This document shows positions 52,319-61,590 of a DNA stretch of 64,000 nt, in pieces. Numbering within the stretch: the stretch's first letter is position 1; each line of letters opens with the position of its first letter. This DNA is from DASTFP01 sp963744345 (GTDB lineage Bacteria; Verrucomicrobiota; Verrucomicrobiia; Chthoniobacterales; Terrimicrobiaceae). Both the position numbers and the translations under genes were made by a program. Location of the stretch: positions 124,001 through 188,000 of the forward strand of contig CAVUTD010000024.1 of assembly GCA_963744345.1 (NCBI GenBank), read 5' to 3'. Below the pieces are notes generated by a model. That model ran no database searches, had not been told where the DNA came from, and was given only the letters and a program-made list of their open reading frames with translations.

Positions 52319-54511
52319 TTACCAGTCTTTCAAAGTATCCTCCGATTCCTGTCTTTGCATCAATCGCACGCGTTCCTCCTCTGAGCGAAGAGAATTTAGC
52401 AAGCCTTTCGCCTGCGCAGCGCTCATCTCGCCTTCTTTCTCCACAAGCTCGGCCGTGGAGCCCGGCGCTTGGGACGAGTCTGCCTTATCCTCTTGGTTGG
52501 GCTGGAGGTCGCCTTTTTTCTTCTCACCAGGAGTCGGCTGCGGAGTGGGCTGTGGCCGCTGGTCGTGTGTGTTGTTCCTTGTCATTTCCTGGCGCTGCTC
52601 ACTCTTTTGACCGGGATTGTCCTGCGCTTCGCCTTCGCTGGGCTTTGGCTTTTGCTGATCTTCCTTCTTCTGGTCGTTTCCCGCGTCTTGCTCGCGCTCA
52701 GACTTGGCCTGCTGCTGATCCTGTTTCTGCTGCTGATCCTGTTTCTGCTGCTGATCCTGCTTCTGTTGCTGATCCTGCTTCTGTTGCTGATCCTGCTTCT
52801 GTTGCTGATCCTGCTTCTGTTGCTGATCCTGCTTCTGCTGCTGATCCTGTTTCTGCTGCTGATCCTGTTTCTGCTGCTGATCCTGTTTCTGCTGCTGATC
52901 CTGCTTCTGTTGCTGATCCTGCTTCTGTTGCTGATCCTGCTTCTGCTGCTGATCCTGCTTCTGCTGCTGATCCTGCTTCTGCTGCTGATCCTGCTTCTGC
53001 TGTTGATCCTGCTTCTGCTGTTGATCCTGCTTCTGCTGTTGATCCTGCTTCTCTAAGTCTTCGAGCATCTTTTTAACGATGTCCCGGTTTTCCTCCGCCT
53101 GTTTGTTTTTTCTATCGAGATTCAGGGCCTCCGTATAGTGCTGAATCGCATTCTTCCAATCGGCCTTTTTTTGCTCATTTGCCTTGGCGGCCTCCCCGCG
53201 TCGTACGAGAGAATTAGCGAGGTTGTACGTAGCGTCCTCGCGCAATCTTTGATCATCGCTTAAGAGTGCCTTTGTGAAATGGTCGACTGCCTTGGGAAAG
53301 TCCCCAAGTTTGTAGGAAGCAGCTCCCGCAGCAAAGTTCAGCTTGTCGGAATCTGGCGCACTCTTTAAGCGTTCCTCAAATTCCGCCTTAGCTTCCTGGA
53401 AATTGCCGGCCTTGTAGTTCTCGATACCGGTAGCAGCATTGGCCGCGGAAATAAGGGCTGTGAGCACGGTCGCGGCAACCGCACTTTTCCGCAGCGGGGA
53501 GGTTCTGCTTTTGCGGTCGCTGAGTATAAGCCAAAGAACCAGCAACGCTATCGCAGTGCTCAGCGGCCATTGATAACGTTCAATGGGTTGTCTCGCGGTC
53601 AAAATTCCGGTATCCGCCTGATCCAGCTTAAGAATTCCTTTTTCGAAGATCTCGCGGGCCGCATCAGCACCCAGCGGTTCGTAGAAGCCACCTCCACTCT
53701 CGGCAATCTCTTTGAGCCGCGTCTCGTCCAATCGGCTCTGCACCGGTTTGCCAGCTGTGTCTCGGACAAAATCCGTTCCGCCGTTGTCTGTGCGAAGGGG
53801 GATCAGCGAACCTTCTCCGGAACCAATCCCTACCGTATAAATGCGCACACCAACTTCGGCTGCGCGTTTGGCCGCTGAAATCCCGTCGGCGTCCAGTTCT
53901 TCACCATCTGTAAGAATGATGAGCGCGCGCGTCTGTCCCTCTCCTTTGCCGAAAGCCTGTTCGGCGATGCGGATCGCATCAGCGATGTTAGTTCCTCCCT
54001 TCGGGATGACCGCTGTATCGAGTTCCTCTATTGACGCGAGCACGGCGTTGTAATCGAGGGTTAGTGGAGCTTGCAAAAACGCCGATCCCGCGAAGGCGAC
54101 CAGGCCGACGCGATCCCCTCGCACCAAACGAAGCAGATCCTGCGCGATCAGCTTGGCTCGCGCGAGTCGGCTGGGGACGACATCCGTGGCAAGCATGCTG
54201 CGAGACGTGTCGACCGCGACGATCACATCGCGTCCGCGCTGCTTGATCTCTCGCTGAGTGAAACCCCATTGCGGCCGAGCCAGAACCAGGGCGATGAGAG
54301 CAAATACCGCCAAGATCAGCGCCGACTTAAAAGTCCTCCGTCCCTTACTCACCGCTCCGGCGAGCTGCGTCCGCAATCGAGGCGCGACAACTTTGGAGAG
54401 CAACGTATCCGCGCGCCGCTGAGACCAGAAGTAAAGTGCCGCGAGCAGCGGAACAATCGCCAACGCCAGAAGTCCCCAGGGTTGGAAGAATGTCAGGGAA
54501 GACGTTTCCAT
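52319..54511 (-). CDS. BatB/BatC fusion: VWA protein with TPRs and a long Gln/Lys/Asp repeat
   Basis: This 730-residue protein has two membrane helices at the N-terminus (GLLALAIVPLLAALYFW; ALILAVFALIALVLA), a VWA domain with MIDAS VAVDTSRSM, a transmembrane helix (about 320-332), and a TPR region (about 360-480). Then come 19 copies of KQDQQQ (about 488-601), a polar acidic tail, and a C-terminal helix (AAQAKGLLNSLRSEEERV). BatB and BatC are usually two genes; here they are one. The repeat is an in-frame 18-bp tandem array. It overlaps batA by 19 bp. Confidence 0.85.
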   Translation of the reverse strand: METSSLTFFQPWGLLALAIVPLLAALYFWSQRRADTLLSKVVAPRLRTQLAGAVSKGRRTFKSALILAVFALIALVLARPQWGFTQREIKQRGRDVIVAVDTSRSMLATDVVPSRLARAKLIAQDLLRLVRGDRVGLVAFAGSAFLQAPLTLDYNAVLASIEELDTAVIPKGGTNIADAIRIAEQAFGKGEGQTRALIILTDGEELDADGISAAKRAAEVGVRIYTVGIGSGEGSLIPLRTDNGGTDFVRDTAGKPVQSRLDETRLKEIAESGGGFYEPLGADAAREIFEKGILKLDQADTGILTARQPIERYQWPLSTAIALLVLWLILSDRKSRTSPLRKSAVAATVLTALISAANAATGIENYKAGNFQEAKAEFEERLKSAPDSDKLNFAAGAASYKLGDFPKAVDHFTKALLSDDQRLREDATYNLANSLVRRGEAAKANEQKKADWKNAIQHYTEALNLDRKNKQAEENRDIVKKMLEDLEKQDQQQKQDQQQKQDQQQKQDQQQKQDQQQKQDQQQKQDQQQKQDQQQKQDQQQKQDQQQKQDQQQKQDQQQKQDQQQKQDQQQKQDQQQKQDQQQKQDQQQKQDQQQKQDQQQAKSEREQDAGNDQKKEDQQKPKPSEGEAQDNPGQKSEQRQEMTRNNTHDQRPQPTPQPTPGEKKKGDLQPNQEDKADSSQAPGSTAELVEKEGEMSAAQAKGLLNSLRSEEERVRLMQRQESEDTLKDW
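52709..53050 (-). repeat. 19-copy, 18-bp tandem repeat encoding KQDQQQ
   Basis: A perfect-length 18-bp period runs for 342 bp inside the BatB/C gene. Each unit encodes Lys-Gln-Asp-Gln-Gln-Gln. Units differ only at synonymous third positions (AAA/AAG, CAA/CAG). Because the period is a multiple of 3, all six frames stay open here, producing artificial long frames on the other strand. Confidence 0.9.
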
Positions 54512-55512
54512 ATGGTTTGCGATAAAAGAACCTCTGATCCGAGCAAGACGAAGCCGGCCAACACAAAAATGGGAAAAAGTTCGCGATAGTCAGATGTTTT
54601 CTCGATCTCAACCTTCGTCTTTTCCATTTGATCGATCTCATTGAAGACCTCTTTGAGGGAATGGGTGTCCGCAGCGCGAAAATACTTTCCTTTGGAAATC
54701 GATGCGATTTGCTTGAGCAGGTCGTCATTATAATCCATCTGAACGTTGCGATAAACGGTCCTGCCGAAAGGATCCTTCACAGGAAAGGGAACCTCTCCTT
54801 TCGTGCCTGCGCCAATCGTATACACTCGAATTCCGAGCGCTTTACTGGCCTCCGTCGCGGTCACTGGGCTGACGCGGCCCGCATTATTATCGCCATCGGT
54901 AAGTAGCACGATCAGCTTGCTCTTCGCTTCTTTGTCTTTGAGGCGGTTGGCGGCGGAGGCCACTGCCGAGCCGATCGCAGTGCCATCCTCGACCATGCCA
55001 ATTTGAAGGCGATCAAGATTCTGAATCAACCAGTCATGATCGAGGGTGAGCGGACTCACCAAATAGGGGCGTCCGGCGAAAGCAACAATGCCGATGCGAT
55101 CGTTCGGACGTTGCCTGATAAACTGTTCGGTGACCTGTTTGACAGCTTCGAGGCGATTGGAGCGTTGACCGCCGATGTTGTAGTCCTCAGCAAGCATCGA
55201 GCGCGAGACGTCGAGGGCCAGCATGATGTCAACACCACTGGCCTGAATTCGAGTGAGGGTGCGACCCAGTTGCGGTCGAGCAAGAGCCACGATCAGACTT
55301 GCCAGCGCAAGATGGGATAGCAGGGCCAGTAAGGCGCCCGCCCGTGAGCGGCGGCGGCGTCCGATCGCATGGAGCGCCGAGGTGCTCGAAAACGTCACCG
55401 CCGCTGTGCCACCCAAACGTCCCTTCAACACAGCCAGAATCGGAAGCAAGAGAAGGAAAAGCAGCACCCACGGGTGAGCAAAACTGAAGCCAAAGGGAGT
55501 TCCGTCTGTCAT
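54493..55512 (-). CDS. batA: BatA-like VWA-domain membrane protein
   Basis: This 339-residue protein has N-terminal membrane helices (PWVLLFLLLLPILAVL; ALLSHLALASLIVALA), a VWA domain with MIDAS motif ALDVSRSM (DxSxS) and LLTDGDNNAG, and a C-terminal helix (PIFVLAGFVLLGSEVLL). This is the BatA topology (N- and C-terminal anchors around a periplasmic VWA). It overlaps the DUF4381-like gene upstream by 4 bp and batB/C by 19 bp. Confidence 0.88.
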   Translation of the reverse strand: MTDGTPFGFSFAHPWVLLFLLLLPILAVLKGRLGGTAAVTFSSTSALHAIGRRRRSRAGALLALLSHLALASLIVALARPQLGRTLTRIQASGVDIMLALDVSRSMLAEDYNIGGQRSNRLEAVKQVTEQFIRQRPNDRIGIVAFAGRPYLVSPLTLDHDWLIQNLDRLQIGMVEDGTAIGSAVASAANRLKDKEAKSKLIVLLTDGDNNAGRVSPVTATEASKALGIRVYTIGAGTKGEVPFPVKDPFGRTVYRNVQMDYNDDLLKQIASISKGKYFRAADTHSLKEVFNEIDQMEKTKVEIEKTSDYRELFPIFVLAGFVLLGSEVLLSQTIWKRLP

Positions 55513-56039
55513 TTTGAGACCGGGGTTTGCATCGGGCTTTCTCCTTTGACGAGGCGTTCGGCAGTGCTGAGAAGGACATCGATATCGTGGGCAGCGGCGG
55601 GCAGTCGCGCATACTTGAGCAAGTCGACGGCTTCGAGAAATTCAGCGAGAGCAGCCTTTTCGTTCTGTGAGAAAGCCGAGTTGTCGCGCAGCTCCTCAAG
55701 AAACTCGACCGAGGTGCGCGTGACAGCGTCAAGACCGTGCTGATCGCGAATGTATGTGCGAAGAGCATCGGAAATCTTTATGCCGAATTCGTAAGGATCG
55801 GCCTCGCTACCCTCGCGACGCAGCTCACTGAGGGCCGCGAGAGCGCGCTCGCGAGCCGTCGGGATAGGCGCCGAGCGTTTGCGCCTGGTGAGCCAGAAAA
55901 CGAGGCCAATGAGAACAAGAAACCCGAGCGCTGCGGCCACCCAAAAGGGCAGAGCGGCGGAACTCAAAAGGAAAGCCATCAGATCATCGGCGATGTCGTG
56001 GATGGGAGCTGGCGTGGGGGCGGGGCCAGAAGGCGTCAT
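55509..56039 (-). CDS. DUF4381-like single-pass protein of the Bat operon
   Basis: This 176-residue protein has a Pro-rich periplasmic N-terminus, one transmembrane helix (PFWVAAALGFLVLIGLVFW, about 31-49) and a cytoplasmic helical domain (ALAALSELRREGSEADP, ISDALRTYIRDQHGLDAVTR). This matches the DUF4381-type subunit often between DUF58 and BatA. It is coupled by 4-bp overlaps at both ends. Confidence 0.75.
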   Translation of the reverse strand: MTPSGPAPTPAPIHDIADDLMAFLLSSAALPFWVAAALGFLVLIGLVFWLTRRKRSAPIPTARERALAALSELRREGSEADPYEFGIKISDALRTYIRDQHGLDAVTRTSVEFLEELRDNSAFSQNEKAALAEFLEAVDLLKYARLPAAAHDIDVLLSTAERLVKGESPMQTPVSK

Positions 56040-56923
56040 GCGAACAACCTCCTTTCCCGGCGCTCGAAAAACGTGCGCAACGCAATGAGGTAATCTTCAT
56101 TCGTGGCAAGAGGAACAACATCCATTCCGTGGCTACCGAAGAGCTTGCCGAGCGCCTTGCGTCTGCGCTCCTCTTCAGCCGTAAAGGCGCTGCGAACCGA
56201 CGAACTTGATGTATTGATTTCGATTTGTTCGCCAGTCTCTGCATCCTCCAACAGAATCAGGCCAACATCGGGCAACCGCTGCTCCCCGGGATCAAGAACG
56301 GGCATCGCCACAAGATCGTGCCGCCGGCTCGAAACAGTCAGCGGCTTGCTGTAGTCGGCAGCGAGAAAATCCGAAATCAGGAAGACCACAGATCGACGGG
56401 AGATAACCTTATTGAGATATTCGAGCGCCGCAGCCAGGTTAGTGCCCCGGCCTCGGGGCTGAAAATAAAGCATCTCGCGAATTAAGCGCAGCGCGTGCAG
56501 GCGTCCCTTCTTGGGCGCAATGAAAAGCTCAATCGCATCGGAAAACAGAAGCAACCCAACCTTGTCGCTATTATTCGTGGCGCTGAACGCGAGAATCGCT
56601 GCGACTTCAGCGGCCAACTCGCGTTTGCTAAGCTCGACGCTGCCAAAGGTTCCGGACGCGCTCACATCGACAAGAAGCATCACCGTAAGCTCCCGCTCTT
56701 CGGTGAACTTTTTGACATATGGCGCATTCATCCGTGCTGTGACGTTCCAATCGATGCTGCGAATGTCGTCACCGGGCGTGTAGTCGCGAACTTCCTCGAA
56801 GTTCATGCCGCGACCCTTGAAGACGCTGTGATAGTGGCCCGAGAAGGATGAATTAACTAGCCGCCGCGTCCGCAGCTCGATACGTCGAATTTTCTTCAGG
56901 ATCTCGCGGGGGTCTTGATACAT
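56036..56923 (-). CDS. DUF58 (VWA-like) protein of the MoxR/Bat operon
   Basis: This 295-residue cytoplasmic protein has the DUF58 motif GRGMNFEEVRDYTPGDDIRSID (about 37-58), a MIDAS-like LLVDVSASG and ISDFLA. It is typically encoded directly after MoxR and couples the AAA+ ATPase to the VWA membrane proteins. It has 4-bp overlap with the next gene. Ninety bp separate it from moxR, and this gap holds the perfect palindrome GATCGCGCGATC (56941-56952). Confidence 0.9.
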   Translation of the reverse strand: MYQDPREILKKIRRIELRTRRLVNSSFSGHYHSVFKGRGMNFEEVRDYTPGDDIRSIDWNVTARMNAPYVKKFTEERELTVMLLVDVSASGTFGSVELSKRELAAEVAAILAFSATNNSDKVGLLLFSDAIELFIAPKKGRLHALRLIREMLYFQPRGRGTNLAAALEYLNKVISRRSVVFLISDFLAADYSKPLTVSSRRHDLVAMPVLDPGEQRLPDVGLILLEDAETGEQIEINTSSSSVRSAFTAEEERRRKALGKLFGSHGMDVVPLATNEDYLIALRTFFERRERRLFA

Positions 56924-57013
56924 AGGCTGGTGGGATTTGCGATCGCGCGATCAATCGCCTTTCACTGAACCCGGTTACCGAAAAAGAGAACGAATTAGGC
57001 GAGACAATCCCGG

Positions 57014-58003
57014 TTATGGTACGGCAAGGCCGGCAAAAATCTTCTCGGCAATCATCTCACTTGTCACCGACTCGGCTTCTGCTTCGTAGCTCACGCCGAT
57101 GCGGTGGCGAAGCACATCGAGTCCGATCGACTTGACGTCCTGAGGCGTGACGTAACCGCGACCGGCAAGAAAAGCCTGCGCCTTGGCCGCGAGGGTCAGG
57201 TAAATGGTCGCTCGAGGCGAGGCGCCAAAACGAATCAAGCCGTCCAGCTTGAGCTTGTAAGCCGCAGGATCACGGGTCGCCCATACGATGTTGACGATGT
57301 AATCCTTGATTCGCTCGTCGACATACACTGAGTTCACAACGTTCCGCGCGTGCACGATCTCCTCGGGCGATACCATGGACTGCACGCTTAGAAGAGGAGA
57401 GGAGGTCGCCATGGCATTCAAGATTTCACGCTCCTCTTCGCGCGTGGGATAACCGACATTTACCTTGAGCATGAAGCGATCAAGCTGCGCCTCCGGAAGC
57501 TGGTAAGTTCCTTCCTGTTCAATCGGATTTTGCGTGGCCAAAACAAGGAAGGGATCGGAGAGAGGGTACGTGGTGTCGCTGATCGTAACCTGACGCTCCT
57601 GCATCGCCTCGAGCAGCGCACTTTGCACCTTCGCAGGTGCGCGATTGATCTCGTCGGCCAGGATTAGATTGGAGAAAATGGGCCCAAGTTTGGTCGTAAA
57701 TTCACCGTCTCTGGGGTTGTAGATCAAAGTCCCAATAAGGTCGGCTGGAAGAAGATCGGGGGTGAACTGAATGCGTTGAAAGCCCGTCCGGATACATGAA
57801 GCGAGCGTCCGAACGGTTAACGTCTTGGCAAGGCCCGGAACACCTTCCAGGAGCACGTGACCGTTACATAAGAGCCCGGTAAGGAGACGGTGGATCAACT
57901 TTTTCTGGCCGACGACGACCTTGCTAACCTCCGCCACGAGAGGCTCCACCCACTGGCGTGCCTCCTGAACCTGATTGTTTGTCTGCTGTGCAAGAATACT
58001 CAT
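57014..58003 (-). CDS. MoxR-family AAA+ ATPase
   Basis: This 329-residue ATPase has Walker A EGVPGLAKT (about 48-56), Walker B LADEINRAPAKVQ (about 104-116), sensor TQNPIEQEGTY and the C-terminal lid (RFGASPRATIYL). MoxR proteins act as chaperones for VWA-protein complexes. It heads the Bat operon. The start at 58003 (MSILAQQ) is chosen over the upstream in-frame MVFP, which is close. Confidence 0.92.
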   Translation of the reverse strand: MSILAQQTNNQVQEARQWVEPLVAEVSKVVVGQKKLIHRLLTGLLCNGHVLLEGVPGLAKTLTVRTLASCIRTGFQRIQFTPDLLPADLIGTLIYNPRDGEFTTKLGPIFSNLILADEINRAPAKVQSALLEAMQERQVTISDTTYPLSDPFLVLATQNPIEQEGTYQLPEAQLDRFMLKVNVGYPTREEEREILNAMATSSPLLSVQSMVSPEEIVHARNVVNSVYVDERIKDYIVNIVWATRDPAAYKLKLDGLIRFGASPRATIYLTLAAKAQAFLAGRGYVTPQDVKSIGLDVLRHRIGVSYEAEAESVTSEMIAEKIFAGLAVP

Positions 58004-58074
58004 GGGAAATACCAAAAAAGATTTGACGAGGTATTTACAACCTGAGACAGCGGACCTGAAAGGGCGTTCATTTT

Positions 58075-58443
58075 TTATTCCCGCACCAGATAGGGTCCGA
58101 CGTCGAAGGAATCGCCCACCTCGACAGCATCATAGCGCTTTCGATCAACCCAAACATGATAGTTTTTTCCGGTCGTGCCATTCGCAGTAACCTCAACCGT
58201 GAGGATAAAGTCGCCTTCGAATTTCTCAGCGGCCAAACCGCTCCTGCGACTAAGGCTAACCTGATGTTCCGGCGCCGGCACGAACTCCTTGGCAATAATC
58301 CGCCCAGTCATTCTCGCTTTGTCGATCTGCGCTCCACTATGCCATATCGCGAGAATGATAAAACCGATGATGAACAATCCAATCAGCACAGCTGCGGCGA
58401 CGACCCGGGGGGGATTTTTCGTCTCGATGGTGCGCGAATTCAT
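58075..58443 (-). CDS. Small membrane-anchored hypothetical protein
   Basis: This 122-residue protein has an N-terminal helix (VVAAAVLIGLFIIGFIILAIW, about 15-35) and a beta-rich periplasmic part (GRIIAKEFVPAPEHQVSL, FILTVEV, NYHVWVDRKRYDAVEVGD). I do not recognise the family. The start (MNSRTIE) at 58443 suits a single-pass protein. It is between the moxR and purK genes. Confidence 0.55.
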   Translation of the reverse strand: MNSRTIETKNPPRVVAAAVLIGLFIIGFIILAIWHSGAQIDKARMTGRIIAKEFVPAPEHQVSLSRRSGLAAEKFEGDFILTVEVTANGTTGKNYHVWVDRKRYDAVEVGDSFDVGPYLVRE

Positions 58444-58511
58444 AAGACGATTTTGAGAGGTACACGAACGTAGCAGACACCGCATGCTTGTTATCAAAGC
58501 CGCCCCATCCA

Positions 58512-59666
58512 TCAATCGCCAAGCTGCTGTCGGAAGCTCGCAATGATCCTGAGAGCTTCTTCGACTGGAGCTAGCACCGCCACGTGTCCCATCTTTCTGC
58601 CAGAACGCGCCTCCGCCTTACCGTAGAGATGCAGCTTTGCTCGGGGTTCGGAAAGAATCGCCCGCCAGTCCGGTTCGCCATTCTGCCATAAATGCCCGAG
58701 AAGGTTCCACATCACGACCGAATTAAGCAACGCATTCGAACCCAAGGGCAGGCCGCAGACAGCCCGCAGTTGCTGCTCAAACTGACTCGTGACGCAGGCA
58801 TCAAAAGTGTAGTGACCCGAATTATGAGGACGCGGAGCCAATTCGTTCACCAGCAGCTCTCCGTCCGAAGTTAGAAAAAATTCGACAGCCAAGAGACCGA
58901 CAACATCCAGCGAGTCGGCGATCTGCGACGCAAGCTGGACCGCCGCTTCGCACAGAGCGGGAGGAAATCGCGCCGGAACAATTGAAAGATCAAGGATGTG
59001 ATGCTTATGAAGATTTTCCGATGGTGGAAAGGCGACCATGCTTCCCTCGAGGCCACGGGCGACGATCACAGAAAGTTCCCCTTGGAAGGAAATCCATTTT
59101 TCCAGAACCCCGCGAGAGGCGTTGAAATCCTTCCAAAGCCTCTGGCAATCAACGACACCCTCGAGCTTATATTGCCCTTTGCCATCGTATCCGAAATCCG
59201 CCGTCTTCAGCACCGAGGGTGTGCCAATTGTCTTCAGCGCCGCACTCAGACTCTCTGCAGAGTCGACCACGGCAAATGGAGCATGAGGAAAGCCGTGCCG
59301 GACCAAAAATTCCTTCTCTCGCTCCCGGTTCTGACAAATGTGCAACACCTCTCCGCGCGGGCGCAGCGGACGCAGGCTGGCAACTTCTTCGATCGCTGAG
59401 AGGGGGATATTTTCGAACTCGAAAGAGATCACATTCACCCGCCGGGCAAAACGCTTCAATGCCCGAGAGTCAGTGTAGGGGGCGTTGATCTCGACGTCAC
59501 TGATCTGCCCGGCAGGACTGTCCGGGTGCGGCTCAAATGCATGCACCCGGTATCCCATTCTGCGCGCGGCGATCCCGAACATGCGGCCAAGCTGACCTCC
59601 GCCAAGAATTCCTACGGTCGACCCCGGTCCGATGAAAACTTCTTCCGATGCGAGAGCGGAATACAT
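58512..59666 (-). CDS. purK: N5-carboxyaminoimidazole ribonucleotide synthase (PurK)
   Basis: This 384-residue ATP-grasp enzyme of purine synthesis has the N-terminal GPGSTVGILGGGQLGRMF (about 12-30), the ATP-binding LKTADFGYDGKGQYKL, EKWISFQGELSVIVARG and the NELAPRPHNSGHYTFDA signature. The start at 59666 (MYSALASEEVF) is selected; a further ATG exists at 59690. PurE is not in the window. It is divergent, with only 22 bp to the next start. Confidence 0.9.
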   Translation of the reverse strand: MYSALASEEVFIGPGSTVGILGGGQLGRMFGIAARRMGYRVHAFEPHPDSPAGQISDVEINAPYTDSRALKRFARRVNVISFEFENIPLSAIEEVASLRPLRPRGEVLHICQNREREKEFLVRHGFPHAPFAVVDSAESLSAALKTIGTPSVLKTADFGYDGKGQYKLEGVVDCQRLWKDFNASRGVLEKWISFQGELSVIVARGLEGSMVAFPPSENLHKHHILDLSIVPARFPPALCEAAVQLASQIADSLDVVGLLAVEFFLTSDGELLVNELAPRPHNSGHYTFDACVTSQFEQQLRAVCGLPLGSNALLNSVVMWNLLGHLWQNGEPDWRAILSEPRAKLHLYGKAEARSGRKMGHVAVLAPVEEALRIIASFRQQLGD

Positions 59667-59688
59667 AGAATGGTAAACCTTTTTTTGC

Positions 59689-61590
59689 ATGTTGGATCGC
59701 TTGATTTATTGGCTTGCACTGAGCGCGATCACCGTGATCCGCCGGCTCCCTCTGAAGGTATGCTTTGTGCTGGGCCAGGTTATTGGCGCTTTTTTGTGGG
59801 CGATCCTGCCCCGCTACCGCAAGCTCGCAAGGGAAAATCTTGTTGCCGCCTTCGGCAACGAAAAGTCTGCCTCGGAAATTCGCCAGCTGACGTTTCGCCA
59901 TTTCGCCACTCTCGGCGCTAACGGGATCTGCTCATTCAAATTCGCCGCACTGCCGCAAGATGCCATTCTGCGGGTCGCGCCGTTCGAGAACAGCGAAGTT
60001 GTCCGAAGAAATATTGTTGGCGGACGAGGGGTGGTTCTCGCCATCAGTCATTTGGGCAGCTGGGAACTTTACGCGCAAGCTGCCTTCCAGCGTCCCGAGA
60101 CCCGTTTCGGCACGATCTACCAGGCTTTGCGCAATCCGTATTTGGATGAGCTCATCAATCGCGACCGTCGCAAAGGGGTGGAGACTTTCGACCGCAAGAA
60201 GGGGTTTCAAGCCGCCATCGCCCTGTTGCGCAAACCAGGATCCACAGCGGTGCTGGTGGATCAAAGTGCCGGCCACGGCGGAGTCTGGATGCCATTCTTC
60301 AATCGCCTCTGTTCCACCTCTCCTCTGGCAGCCGCTCTTGCGATTCGCACGAATTCTGCCGTCGTCCCGAGCGCAATCTTCACTTCCGGGTTCGCCCGTT
60401 GGCGCATCGTCTATTATGACGAAATACCGTACCCATCACGCGACCCCGAAAAACTCACTTCGGATATCAACGCCGTTCTTGAGCGTCAAATTCGTCAATC
60501 GCCCGCGGATTGGTTCTGGGTGCACAACCGCTGGAAAACGCCGTGGCCAAGCCTCCTTCTCGGCAGACAAAAACGCGGGATCTATCTTCCGCCCGGCACG
60601 AATCCATCGACGCTGCATCCCTTTCGTTTCCTTCTGCGTTCGCCAAATTGGCTCGGAGATGCTGTCATGTGCCATCGGGCGGCACGCTCCTTCAAGCTTG
60701 GCCGGCCGGACGCCCGACTGGCAGTGCTCACTCCGGCAAAACTCGCCGCCTTCTGGAATTCGCTTGCCGAAGTCGATGAGGTGATCTCTTTTGCCCCTGA
60801 AGAATCCCTCTTTGCCATAGTCAAAAAGATCCGCGGACGTTTTGACGCCGCGATAATTTTTCCGAATTCGGCTCGAAGCGCGATGGAAGCATGGCTTGCC
60901 GGGATTCCGCGAAGGGTAGGATTCCGCGGTCACATGCGCTCGATGCTGCTGACTCAAATTATTGACGAGCCCAAGAAAAAGCATGAGGGCCGCCCGGAAC
61001 ATCAGGCCGATCGTTATTGGCAGATTGCCCGACGCTGCGGCGCGACAAAGCCACCTCCCATTCCCGCTCAGCGAGCAACCAACGATATGATCCTTGGGGT
61101 CTGTCCTGGCGCCGAGTATGGGCCAGCCAAGAGCTGGCCCATTGAGCGCTTTCGAAAGACCATGGAGGTCGTGTCGCAACAGACCTCATGTTCCTGGGTG
61201 ATTTTGGGAACCGAAAATGACCAGGCTCTCGCGGCCGAGATTCTGCGCGGCTTTCCGGGAGCAGCGGAAGATCTCACAGGCAAGACCTCTCTTGATGAAC
61301 TCATCAACAGGCTTCGTTCTTTGCGTGTGCTGCTCACTAATGATACAGGAACAATGCACCTCGCTGACTATTTAGGAACTCCACTCGTCGCGGTATTTGG
61401 GTCGACGGAACCGCGACTCACCGGTCCTCGTTCCGCGACGAGCGTCGTTCTGCGCCACCAGGTCGAATGCAGCCCGTGCTTCCTCCGCAGATGCCCGCTC
61501 GATTTTCGATGCATGCATGCGATCACCGCTGAGGAAGCCGCACAAGCGGTCCTCACGCTGATGAATTCTCGCGAGCCTCGTGTAGGCTAA
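59689..61590 (+). CDS. Fused LpxL-type acyltransferase and ADP-heptose:LPS heptosyltransferase (GT9)
   Basis: This is a single 633-residue frame. The N-terminal domain (about 1-290) is an LpxL/HtrB-type lipid acyltransferase with HX4E at H121-E126 (SHLGSWE) and a leading hydrophobic segment. The C-terminal domain (about 300-633) is a WaaF-type heptosyltransferase (LLRSPNWLGDAVM, GPAKSWPIERFRKTM, TNDTGTMHLADYLGTPLVAVFG). The usual genes are separate in Proteobacteria. Fusion here suggests coupled lipid A acylation and core assembly. It ends with a 4-bp overlap with the convergent gene. Confidence 0.88.
   Translation: MLDRLIYWLALSAITVIRRLPLKVCFVLGQVIGAFLWAILPRYRKLARENLVAAFGNEKSASEIRQLTFRHFATLGANGICSFKFAALPQDAILRVAPFENSEVVRRNIVGGRGVVLAISHLGSWELYAQAAFQRPETRFGTIYQALRNPYLDELINRDRRKGVETFDRKKGFQAAIALLRKPGSTAVLVDQSAGHGGVWMPFFNRLCSTSPLAAALAIRTNSAVVPSAIFTSGFARWRIVYYDEIPYPSRDPEKLTSDINAVLERQIRQSPADWFWVHNRWKTPWPSLLLGRQKRGIYLPPGTNPSTLHPFRFLLRSPNWLGDAVMCHRAARSFKLGRPDARLAVLTPAKLAAFWNSLAEVDEVISFAPEESLFAIVKKIRGRFDAAIIFPNSARSAMEAWLAGIPRRVGFRGHMRSMLLTQIIDEPKKKHEGRPEHQADRYWQIARRCGATKPPPIPAQRATNDMILGVCPGAEYGPAKSWPIERFRKTMEVVSQQTSCSWVILGTENDQALAAEILRGFPGAAEDLTGKTSLDELINRLRSLRVLLTNDTGTMHLADYLGTPLVAVFGSTEPRLTGPRSATSVVLRHQVECSPCFLRRCPLDFRCMHAITAEEAAQAVLTLMNSREPRVG

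Noticed and set aside
52144..53076. Long open frames on the plus strand (poly-Leu/Ile, and Ala-Ser-Val-Ala-Asp repeats)
   Set aside because: They are mirror translations of the 18-bp tandem array in the minus-strand BatB/C gene. The period is a multiple of three, so every frame stays open.
56941..56952. Perfect palindrome GATCGCGCGATC between moxR and DUF58
   Set aside because: GC-rich GATC/CGCG dyads arise easily by chance at this base composition, and it lies within an operon gap rather than at a promoter.
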